Assembly (NCBI RefSeq): GCF_016428915.1
Contig: NZ_JAELTP010000062.1
Coordinates: 1-33,211, forward strand
Reading direction: 5' to 3'
Length of the DNA stretch: 33,211 nt
Origin: Pandoraea sp. ASV26
GTDB taxonomy: Bacteria; Pseudomonadota; Gammaproteobacteria; Burkholderiales; Burkholderiaceae
The translations under genes were made by a program, and so were the position numbers. The notes beneath the pieces are model-generated. The model made no database searches and was not told the DNA's origin. It worked only from the letters and a program-made list of their open reading frames with translations. Shown piece after piece: positions 25,262 to 32,353 of the stretch (position 1 is its first letter; each line of letters opens with the position of its first letter).

Positions 25262-27034
25262 TCAGGCGCGTTGCAGCACGGGCTGACGACGGCCTTCGCC
25301 CTGCTCTTCCGCGAGGCGGGTCGTGAACTCGTCGACGAACACGGCCATGTCGGCCGAGAGCGCATCCGAGCGCGACACCAGCCAGTTGTAGCCGAACAGT
25401 GCGGGAATGGCGACGCCGAGACCGGCCGCCGTACACAACAGGGCGGCAGCCATGCCCGGCGCCACCGAGTTGATGTCCACCGCGCCCGCCATGGCGGCCA
25501 CGACGAACACCAGCATGATCCCGATCACGGTGCCGAACAGACCGACGTACGGCGCCCCTTCAATGGACGTCGAGAGCCAGTTCATGCGTTTGCTCATGTC
25601 TTCGACTTCGCGCACCATCGCACCGTCCATCGACGCGCGAATGGCGCTGATGGTCGCGTCGGACACCGCGCTCGTGTCGTAGCCAAGTTCGTGACGGCGA
25701 TGCAGCTCGCCAAGCGCGACCTCGTACAGACGCCACAGCGGCGATTGGGCACGCACGTCGTCCGGCACGCGATTCGTACGCGCGATCTGGTCGAGCGGTG
25801 CGCCCGAGGCTTCGCGAAATTGCGCCATGAAGGCACTGTTCGCACGCGCCTTTGCGGCGTAGCTGCGACCCTTCGTGACCATGATGATCCACGACACCAG
25901 CGCCATCAGACCCAGCACGCAGACCACGACCCACGCGTCGACCGGCATGGCCGCGAGGATGAAGGCGAAGTGGCTCTTGCCAGCTTGTTGTTCGTCGGGG
26001 CCGAAGGCGATAAGGCGCGATTCGGCGCCTTGCGAGACGGCGTCCGTCTGAAGCAGCGCTGCGCTGCGAGCGACCTTCGACAGATGCACTTCGTCCACCG
26101 CCCCCGAGAAGCGGGCAAGGCCACCGGTGGCGCCATCGACATCGCCGCCGATGATCGTCGGCGAATTCAGCGCGGGCAACGCAACTGCCAGCGTCGTGGC
26201 GGCGTGACCGCCGACGTAGAGCGTGACCGACTTGCCGTCAGCGGTGACGGCGAGGTGCGACCACTTGCCTGCCTGAATCGGCTGGCCCGGCTGGCTGCGC
26301 TGCGCGCCCACCTGCACGAACGGCACGCCCTGATCGACACCGATCACGAGGTCGCTGCCGCCATCACGGCGCACGTAGATCGCTTCGTTCGCCCCCAGCT
26401 TCTCCGGACGCACCCATGCCGAGAACGTGAACGGGCTGCCAGCGGCGAGCGCGAGCGACGGCGAGGCGGGCAACACGATGGGCGAAGCACCGACCTGCGC
26501 GCCCTTGCCGATGATCGCGCCGTCGAGCGTGACGACCGGGTTCTGGCTGTTGTTGCCGTAGGCAGTCGTGTCGCGTGCGGGCACGTTCGATTCGCCGAAG
26601 TGGTACACGGCGGTGTAGTCCGGATCGAATACGCGCTGACCGTTGCCGGCCGCAGGGGCCTTGCGGTTGCCGTAGTACATCCAGACCTGTTGCTTGGCGC
26701 CTGCGCTCACGGCGGGCACGTCGACCCACACGAGCGCGATGCCCAGCACCGGATCGAACTGCTCGATCTGGTGATTGAGCACGGTCTTGTCGTCGGCGGC
26801 CACGAAGCGCAGATCGGCACCGGTTTCGTTTACCCCTTCAAAGCTGAAGTTGCCGGTGTGCAGGCGCAACAGCATCGGCACTCGGCCGGCATCGCCCGTG
26901 ATGTTGCCGCCTTGCGGGCCGGCGTCGATGGTGATCGGCTTGCGGTACGCCCAGTCCGGTTGCCACCAGGCGTGCGCGAGCACCGGCATCAGCGTGCCGA
27001 TCAGCGCAAGCAGGAATGGAAGAATGCGTCGCAT
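25262..27034 (-). CDS. DUF2341-LamG-ExbB/MotA/TolQ fusion protein
   Basis: A 590-residue fusion. Signal peptide 1-22, then a DUF2341 domain about 45-130 beginning near WWQPDWAYRKPITID, a LamG/concanavalin-like jelly roll about 145-330 (FTFSAWVRPEK ... GAVDEVHLSKVARS), then the ExbB proton-channel part: membrane helix about 366-386, cytoplasmic loop, and helices about 493-515 (GAPYVGLFGTVIGIMLVF) and 528-550 (LLCTAAGLGVAIPALFGYNW) with the family's conserved motifs. So a binding-type periplasmic domain of about 340 residues is joined to the motor. The upstream in-frame ATG at 27088 lacks a ribosome site and would bury the signal peptide; ATG at 27034 has GGAG ten bases upstream. TpsB lies 116 bases upstream, exbD 12 bases downstream. 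Confidence 0.92.
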   Translation of the reverse strand: MRRILPFLLALIGTLMPVLAHAWWQPDWAYRKPITIDAGPQGGNITGDAGRVPMLLRLHTGNFSFEGVNETGADLRFVAADDKTVLNHQIEQFDPVLGIALVWVDVPAVSAGAKQQVWMYYGNRKAPAAGNGQRVFDPDYTAVYHFGESNVPARDTTAYGNNSQNPVVTLDGAIIGKGAQVGASPIVLPASPSLALAAGSPFTFSAWVRPEKLGANEAIYVRRDGGSDLVIGVDQGVPFVQVGAQRSQPGQPIQAGKWSHLAVTADGKSVTLYVGGHAATTLAVALPALNSPTIIGGDVDGATGGLARFSGAVDEVHLSKVARSAALLQTDAVSQGAESRLIAFGPDEQQAGKSHFAFILAAMPVDAWVVVCVLGLMALVSWIIMVTKGRSYAAKARANSAFMAQFREASGAPLDQIARTNRVPDDVRAQSPLWRLYEVALGELHRRHELGYDTSAVSDATISAIRASMDGAMVREVEDMSKRMNWLSTSIEGAPYVGLFGTVIGIMLVFVVAAMAGAVDINSVAPGMAAALLCTAAGLGVAIPALFGYNWLVSRSDALSADMAVFVDEFTTRLAEEQGEGRRQPVLQRA

Positions 27035-27150
27035 GGCTGTATTTCTCCGTTTATGCCGCCCGACGCGTTCAAGAGGCGCACCAGGCATCAGGTCGTGAAT
27101 GTTGTGTCGTGAAGTTCGGATGTGTCTTTTTCGGACGGTTCGCTAGTCGC

Positions 27151-28836
27151 TCAATAGGTCGCCGTCACGCTGAAGTTCAGTCGCGGCTTGTAGCGTTCCG
27201 TGCGCGGGCCGTTGGTCAGCGGATAGGCCGCGTCGACGCGGCCCGTCACGTGTGACGTCAGGCGCAGCGACGTGCCCAGACCGACCGACGCCAGCGAGTA
27301 ACGCGACGTCTGTTCCGGCAGCGCATCGCGCAATCCGAGGCGTGCGCCGTCGAAGAACGCATAGGCGCGCCAGTTCGAGACGACCGGGCCGAGCAACGGA
27401 ATCGGCGGCGTACGCCACTCGATGGAGCCGACCACGCCGTAGTCGCCCGTCGCTTCGGCCGAGAGGTAGCCGCGCACCGAGTTCATGCCGCCGCCCGCGA
27501 GTTGTTCGTTCGAGATCAGTGCCGAATCGGTCATCTGCGTGGCAACGCGCGCCGCGAGTTGCCAGCCGCCACCGAACGTATAGGTGCCGTTCGCATCGGC
27601 GCGCAGCACCATGAAGCTCGGCGACGCCTTGTAGCGCTTCGCATCGAACTGCGCAGGGCTGCTGCCATAGCCGAGGAAGCTCGACATGCCCGAGACGATC
27701 GACGTGTTCAGGCCCGCGCTCAGGTCTTCGTCCTGATAGAAGCCGCTGTAGCCGAGCGTGACCGGCGCGTACTTGAGCGGCACCACATCGCCGGCCGTGC
27801 CGAAGCGCGTGGTTTCCGTGTTGTCCTTGAAGTCCACGCCCAGACTGAAGGCGTGATACCAGGCGCCGGTATCCGGCACCGTGTACGTCGTCTTCACACC
27901 GATCGCATGCCCCTTGCCGAGCACGGTCGTGCCGCCGGTGGTCGCGACGTTGCTGTCCGACTGATAGCCGTTGAGTTCGAGCGTCCACGGCGAGGTGCCC
28001 AGCGGCGCCACATACGAGCCCGACCACACCTTGCTCTGGCTGAAGTCCTGCGGCGCGCCGAAGAAGCTCATCGACACCCGATGGCCGAGTTGCCACAGGT
28101 TGTCGTAACCCACCGAGGCAAGCATGCGCAGCGGCTTCGTATCGGCGCTGCGGTCATTGTTCAGGCTCAGGCTCGCGCGCCACGGGTTGGTGTCCTCGAC
28201 CTTGAGGTCGACGTCCATCGTGCCGGGCACTGCGCCTTGCTTGACGAGCGGCACCACCTGTTGCTCGCCCGTGCGGTTCAGCGCCGTGAGTTCCGCTTGC
28301 GCAGCATTGAAGTCCGGCACCTTGCCTTCGGCCAACGACGGCACGCGATCCCGCACCTCGCGCGGCGAGTGGTATTCCGAGCCGACCACACGCAAACGTC
28401 CCAGCTTGGTCTCGCTCACCTTCAGATACACGATGCCGCCGGTGACTTGCTGTTCAGGCAAATCGACGTACACCGACTGATAGCCCTTGGCCTGGTAGGC
28501 GGCAAGCAAGGCATCGCGGGCGGCTTCGATGTCGGCGAGCGTACGGTTCGGCCCGAGGTACGGCGTGACGGCCTTTTCGATCGTGCGCACATCGAGCACC
28601 GTGTTGCCGCGCACGACGTACTCATTGATATTGACTTGCTTTTGCGCGTCGGCAGACTTTTCCTTCGCATCCGCCGATCCCGTCGCACCTGCCTGCGGAT
28701 TTACCGCGGGCGGATTGTCCGACTGCGCTGCTTTGGCTTCCTGAGCCATCGCAACGCCATTCACCGATCCCCCCAACGTGACAGCGCACACCGCCGCCCA
28801 GCGCAGCCACGGCCGGTTCGTTTTCATCAAACGCAT
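27151..28836 (-). CDS. TpsB outer-membrane transporter (ShlB/FhaC/HecB family)
   Basis: A 561-residue Omp85-superfamily transporter for a two-partner secretion protein. Signal peptide 1-31 (cleavage after AMA), polar linker to about 65, POTRA 1 about 68-143 (INEYVVRGNTVLDVRTIEKA; YVDLPEQQVTGGIVYLKVSE), POTRA 2 about 146-214, and a 16-strand-type barrel about 216-561 ending in tyrosine (FSVTATY). The lid-loop motif VRGY is at 454-457. It should recognise the TPS domain of the TpsA at 4663-17862, the only TpsA in the window, although the genes are 9 kb apart. ATG at 28836; an ATG three codons later is also possible. It is the first gene of the exbBD-tonB operon. Confidence 0.95.
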   Translation of the reverse strand: MRLMKTNRPWLRWAAVCAVTLGGSVNGVAMAQEAKAAQSDNPPAVNPQAGATGSADAKEKSADAQKQVNINEYVVRGNTVLDVRTIEKAVTPYLGPNRTLADIEAARDALLAAYQAKGYQSVYVDLPEQQVTGGIVYLKVSETKLGRLRVVGSEYHSPREVRDRVPSLAEGKVPDFNAAQAELTALNRTGEQQVVPLVKQGAVPGTMDVDLKVEDTNPWRASLSLNNDRSADTKPLRMLASVGYDNLWQLGHRVSMSFFGAPQDFSQSKVWSGSYVAPLGTSPWTLELNGYQSDSNVATTGGTTVLGKGHAIGVKTTYTVPDTGAWYHAFSLGVDFKDNTETTRFGTAGDVVPLKYAPVTLGYSGFYQDEDLSAGLNTSIVSGMSSFLGYGSSPAQFDAKRYKASPSFMVLRADANGTYTFGGGWQLAARVATQMTDSALISNEQLAGGGMNSVRGYLSAEATGDYGVVGSIEWRTPPIPLLGPVVSNWRAYAFFDGARLGLRDALPEQTSRYSLASVGLGTSLRLTSHVTGRVDAAYPLTNGPRTERYKPRLNFSVTATY

Positions 28837-29121
28837 ATAGAAGACTCTGCTTTGTTAGGTCGACGCGGCTCTGCCCGATGCAGTGCCCCCGGTGGCCTGA
28901 CGATTCCCCGCGCTTACCGCTAAACACCGCGGGTATCGCCCGTCCGCACGCAATCCGTGTCGACATTCCTCACGAATACGGATACCTAGACGTTCTGAAA
29001 GGCAGCCAACTAACGTTTGTCACGAGAAATTCATCTTTCTCGAAAAACGCACGGACTGACGTATGCTTGTTCGGTCGGAGTCCTGATGGACTACCTAACA
29101 TTTTTGACGGGGAGACATGCC
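28837..29121. promoter_or_regulatory. Divergent promoter region between tpsB and a small secreted protein
   Basis: This 285-base gap should hold promoters for both directions. A perfect seven-base inverted repeat, CGAGAAA (29023-29029) and TTTCTCG (29036-29042), with a six-base spacer, lies near the middle of its right half and looks like an operator; a smaller one, AGTCC/GGACT, is at 29079-29092. The plus-strand gene has the ribosome site GGGGAGA at 29109-29115. I could not assign -10/-35 pairs with confidence. Confidence 0.45.
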
Positions 29122-29565
29122 ATGAAGGCAGAGAGCACTCGGGGCACCCGCAGGTTTGACAAGCACCTGCAATGGCGGGGGACGGCCATGGCGGGATTGG
29201 CGAGCGCCGTCGCATTGATGCTCGGCATGGCCGGGAACGTTAGCGCTGCCGACGATGCGGCGGGCGCCAGCGGCACCCCGAAGACGCCGTCGCGATCCGG
29301 TTGTGTGGACGTCGAAGTGAACGGACAGCGCTCGCCGTCGTATGACTGTCTGACGAATCAGTTGCAGCCGGCGTCGAGTCCGCTCGCCGGGGGGCGCGCC
29401 CCCGGCCTCGAGTCGGAAGACATCGCCAACCGGCCGAGCAATCAGATCGGCGGCCAGTTCAACTGGAGCGCAACGTCTCAGCGCATGGGAAATGCATTCG
29501 GGAATTCGGCGACGCCGCAGCGGCCGGCCGCACCGCCGCCGGCGCCGATCATCCCGGGACGCTAG
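29122..29565 (+). CDS. Small secreted protein of unknown function
   Basis: A 147-residue exported protein. After a long basic n-region, the hydrophobic segment AGLASAVALMLGMAGNVSA gives cleavage near residue 48. The mature part has one short conserved-looking block, SGCVDVEVNGQRSPSYDCL, with two cysteines that could form a disulfide, then a low-complexity region rich in S, N, Q and A and a proline-rich end (RPAAPPPAPIIPGR). The ATG at 29122 with GGGGAGA upstream is preferred to a longer in-frame reading from 29017. It is divergent from tpsB and converges on the parvulin gene. I do not recognise the family; the position suggests a role in the exoprotein system. Confidence 0.75.
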   Translation: MKAESTRGTRRFDKHLQWRGTAMAGLASAVALMLGMAGNVSAADDAAGASGTPKTPSRSGCVDVEVNGQRSPSYDCLTNQLQPASSPLAGGRAPGLESEDIANRPSNQIGGQFNWSATSQRMGNAFGNSATPQRPAAPPPAPIIPGR

Positions 29566-29628
29566 CGGGCGTTAGCGCCATTGGCGCAAGGCCGGTGGCG
29601 CCGCAGCAGGACTCATACAAGGGAAGTG

Positions 29629-29653
29629 GCTGCCGCGTATTCTGCGCGGCAGC
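29629..29653. terminator. Hairpin between converging genes
   Basis: GCTGCCGCG (29629-29637) and CGCGGCAGC (29645-29653) pair perfectly over nine bases with a seven-base loop, between the stop of the small secreted protein and the stop of the parvulin gene. There is no good T-run on either strand, so termination efficiency is uncertain. A second symmetric sequence, GCGCCATTGGCGC, is at 29575-29587. Confidence 0.5.
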
Positions 29654-29679
29654 TAGTTCAGGCGAGACACCCGAGACGC

Positions 29680-30585
29680 TTACTGCGTCTTCGTCAGCAT
29701 CGACGAGAGGGCCTTTTCATCGATCGTGACCGTGCCCGAAGCGACGAGCTGATCCAGATATGCCTGCGCGATCTGGCGTGCGCGTTGTTCGCGCAGCGAT
29801 GCGCGGATCTGCGGGGCGACCTGATCGAGCGGACGCGCTGCGGCCTCGCGCGCCTCGATCAGACGGATCACGTGAAAACCCGTGGCCGTGCGCACCGGCC
29901 CGGCCACATCGCCCGCCTTGAGTGACGCCGCCACCGCGAGCACCTGCGGCTGGACCATCGGTTCCGGAACGAAACCGACATCGCCGCCGCGCTCAGCGCT
30001 TTCTTTGTCGTCCGAATACTTCCTCGCAAGTGCCTCGAAGGTGGCCGGCTTCGCCTGAGCCTGCTTCGTCAGGTCAGCGGCGCGCTTACGGGCTGCCTCG
30101 ACGACTTTCTCGCTGGCGTCCTGCGGTACCGCGAGGTAGATCTGCGCGAGATGCAATGCACGCGGTTGCATGAACGCCGGGCGATTGCGCTCGTATACGG
30201 CCTGCACGTCGGCGTCGGTCGGGAAATCGGCCGGCGGCACACTCATCGAGCTCAGGAACGATTGCAGCACAATGTCCTGTCTGGCGCGTTCGATGGCCGC
30301 TTGCACCTGCGGCTGCTTTTCCCATCCCTTCGACTCGGCTTGCGCCAGCGCCGCCTTGCGGGCCAGCAGCGAGCGCACGAGTTGATCGCGCGTGGCGTTG
30401 TCGGCTGACAGACGCGCGCGGCTCTCGGGGCTGAGCGACTGGAACAAGCCCGCCGCTTCCGTCGACGTGACCGACACGTCACCTGCGCGTGCCACCACAT
30501 CATCCTGCGCAAACACCGCGCTCATGCTCAAAGACACGCACACACCCGCTCCGATCTTCAGGAGTTCTTTGTAAATCGCTCTCAC
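29680..30585 (-). CDS. Periplasmic parvulin-type peptidyl-prolyl isomerase
   Basis: A 301-residue SurA/PrsA-like isomerase-chaperone. Signal peptide 1-26 (cleavage after VFA), an N-terminal helical chaperone part about 28-135, one parvulin domain about 142-247 (RALHLAQIYLAVPQDASEKV; FEALARKYSDDKESAERGGDVG; TGFHVIRLIEARE), and a C-terminal helical tail. GTG start with a strong ribosome site, GGAGGAAAC. It would help unfolded outer-membrane or secreted proteins cross the periplasm. In Bordetella the parvulin Par27 is known to bind the filamentous haemagglutinin FHA, so a dedicated role for the nearby TpsA/TpsB pair is reasonable, but it is inferred from position only. Confidence 0.92.
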   Translation of the reverse strand: MRAIYKELLKIGAGVCVSLSMSAVFAQDDVVARAGDVSVTSTEAAGLFQSLSPESRARLSADNATRDQLVRSLLARKAALAQAESKGWEKQPQVQAAIERARQDIVLQSFLSSMSVPPADFPTDADVQAVYERNRPAFMQPRALHLAQIYLAVPQDASEKVVEAARKRAADLTKQAQAKPATFEALARKYSDDKESAERGGDVGFVPEPMVQPQVLAVAASLKAGDVAGPVRTATGFHVIRLIEAREAAARPLDQVAPQIRASLREQRARQIAQAYLDQLVASGTVTIDEKALSSMLTKTQ

Positions 30586-30646
30586 GTTTCCTCCGTGCCG
30601 CTGGCAGCGGCGCTTCTATCGACATCCGTGCACTATGCCGCCCGGT

Positions 30647-30666
30647 GCTGACAAGTTCGTGTCAGC
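30647..30666. other. Inverted repeat upstream of the parvulin gene
   Basis: GCTGACA (30647-30653) and TGTCAGC (30660-30666) form a perfect seven-base repeat with six bases between, in the 133-base gap between the regulator stop and the parvulin start. It could be an operator for the parvulin promoter or a weak terminator of the regulator gene; no T-run is present. Confidence 0.45.
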
Positions 30667-30718
30667 CGTGCGGTCGCTCGAAAGAAGCCGTGGGGGGATA
30701 GCGCCAGCTCTCGCGGGC

Positions 30719-31417
30719 TCACGCCGGCTCGCGCCGATGCCGACCGATACCGCCGTGATAAAGCGCAGGAGATGTCATGCCCAGCTTGTGGGCCATGATG
30801 ACGAGGTCCGCGAAGGAGCGGGCCTCCATTTTTCGCATCGCATTGCCGCGATGGATCTTGACGGTGACTTCGCTGATGCCGAGTTCGTCAGCGATGTGTT
30901 TGTTCATGCGGCCCGCCGCCACGAGCGCCATGACCTCTCGCTCGCGCTGGGAAAGCCGTTGCGCGCGCTCGGCAACATCGGTGCTCGCCTTGTCCCGCGC
31001 CAGACGCTGACGATCCTTCGCGAGCCCAGCGCCCACCGCGCCCAGCAACACGCCCTCGGGGAACGGTCGGGTCAGGAAATCGATGGCACCCGCCTTCATG
31101 CTGCGCACGCTCGTTGCCACGTCGGCATGATCGGCGACGAAGACCACCGGGATCGGGTCCTGCATCGCGATCAGCGCGTCTTGCAACGCCAGACCGCCGC
31201 CCGCCTCGGCGAGATCCGCCTCCAGCAACAGACATGCCGGCCCGGCCGCACGCTCCCGCGCCAGGAACGATGCCGCACACGCCAAGCCACGCGTGCGCAG
31301 ACCGGCGCTCGAAAGCAGCGTGCAAAGTGTGTCGTTGTCCGTAACGTCGTCGGTAACGACGTAGACGGTGGCGGTATCGCTGTCAGAAAGCCCGTTCATA
31401 CGGATAGGCAGAGCCAT
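30719..31417 (-). CDS. LuxR/FixJ-type regulator with degenerate receiver domain
   Basis: A 232-residue two-domain protein. The receiver-like domain spans about 16-130 and the LuxR helix-turn-helix about 152-215 (RLSQREREVMALVAAGRMNK; IADELGISEVTVKIHR). Aligned without gaps to FixJ (VYVVTDD with VHIVDDE; DFLTRPF with the FixJ lysine-proline turn), the phosphate-accepting aspartate is glutamate E66, the first acidic-pocket residue is T22, the switch threonine is A95 and the essential lysine is R117; only D23 of the acidic pocket remains. It is therefore probably not switched by ordinary phosphorylation. No sensor kinase is beside it. Start ATG at 31417, or a second ATG at 31399; neither has a clear ribosome site. 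It is divergent from the hydrolase operon. Confidence 0.9.
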   Translation of the reverse strand: MALPIRMNGLSDSDTATVYVVTDDVTDNDTLCTLLSSAGLRTRGLACAASFLARERAAGPACLLLEADLAEAGGGLALQDALIAMQDPIPVVFVADHADVATSVRSMKAGAIDFLTRPFPEGVLLGAVGAGLAKDRQRLARDKASTDVAERAQRLSQREREVMALVAAGRMNKHIADELGISEVTVKIHRGNAMRKMEARSFADLVIMAHKLGMTSPALYHGGIGRHRREPA

Positions 31418-31650
31418 GATTCGATGCCGCCGAGTATACGTCAGTCAAAAGTCACCGAGCCTCGCCAAAAAGCACGAACGTGCGCGCTATCCTGACACCC
31501 ATTGGCGGCGACCCCGCGCCGGGCAGGTACCGCTGGCACTAATACGAAAGGACGATAGCTGGCGGCGTTCGAAGGGCATAAGCTCCGAAGCGGGTCGTAG
31601 GCTGTGCCTTCGCGACCCGTGCCTCGTTTCTCTTCCCTCCGGAGGCTACC
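31418..31650. promoter_or_regulatory. Divergent intergenic region, regulator versus hydrolase operon
   Basis: This 233-base gap separates the LuxR-type gene (minus) and the isochorismatase-fold hydrolase (plus). It ends with the ribosome site GGAGG (31641-31645) in front of the ATG at 31651. I see no confident promoter or operator; the divergent arrangement allows the regulator to act on both genes. Confidence 0.35.
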
Positions 31651-32340
31651 ATGTCGAATCCCAAGCTCGAAGTCCTTACCCCGCAGAACAGCCAGCTCAT
31701 CTTTATCGACCATCAGCCGCAGATGGCCTTCGGCGTTCAGTCGATGGATCGTCAGGCACTCAAGAACAACACCGTCGGTCTGGCCAAGGCGGCACGCATC
31801 TTCAACATTCCAACGACGATCACGACGGTAGAGTCCGAATCGTTCTCGGGCTTCACCTACCCGGAACTGCTCGACGTCTTCCCGAACCAGAAGCTGCTCG
31901 AACGTACCTCGATGAATTCGTGGGACGACCAGAAGGTGCGCGATGCGCTCGCCGCCATCGGCCGCAAGAAGGTCATCGTCTCGGGTCTGTGGACGGAAGT
32001 CTGTAACACCACCTTCGCCTTGTGCGCGATGCTCGAAGGCGGTTACGAGATCTACATGGTGGCGGACGCCTCGGGCGGCACGTCGAAGGAAGCGCACGAC
32101 TACGCGATGCAACGCATGGTGCAGGCGGGTGTCGTGCCGGTGACGTGGCAACAGGTATTGCTCGAGTGGCAGCGCGACTGGGCGCACCGCGATACGTACG
32201 AGGCCGTGATGAAGCTCGTCAAGGAGCATTCGGGCGCGTATGGCATGGGTGTCGACTACGCCTACACGATGGTTCACAAGGCTGCGCAGCGCACCGCAAC
32301 GCCGCACGAAGCGATTCTGCCCGTTCCGGCGAACCGTTGA
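31651..32340 (+). CDS. Isochorismatase-fold cysteine hydrolase, YcaC-like
   Basis: A 229-residue cysteine hydrolase. The nucleophile is C118 in SGLWTEVCNTTFAL, with D20 of LIFIDHQ as partner; the third position, lysine in many relatives, falls in KLLERTSMNSW, where R85 matches the arginine of E. coli YcaC, so it fits that subfamily. The family hydrolyses amide-type or related substrates; the actual substrate is unknown. ATG with GGAGG six bases upstream. The next gene, an amidohydrolase, starts 14 bases after its stop, so the two form one operon and probably one catabolic step series. Confidence 0.93.
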   Translation: MSNPKLEVLTPQNSQLIFIDHQPQMAFGVQSMDRQALKNNTVGLAKAARIFNIPTTITTVESESFSGFTYPELLDVFPNQKLLERTSMNSWDDQKVRDALAAIGRKKVIVSGLWTEVCNTTFALCAMLEGGYEIYMVADASGGTSKEAHDYAMQRMVQAGVVPVTWQQVLLEWQRDWAHRDTYEAVMKLVKEHSGAYGMGVDYAYTMVHKAAQRTATPHEAILPVPANR

Positions 32341-32353
32341 CCGGAGGCGGACC

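Noticed and set aside
27035-27088. A longer start for the ExbB fusion at 27088
   Set aside because: No ribosome site; 18 polar residues would precede a normal signal peptide that begins with MRRILPF at 27034.
29017-29034. A weak Pho-box-like sequence TTGTCAC-N4-AATTCAT before the small secreted gene
   Set aside because: The second half matches only four of seven positions; not better than chance in a region this size.
31534-31545. TGGCAC, half of a sigma54 promoter, in the hydrolase leader
   Set aside because: The required GC element about five bases further on is missing.
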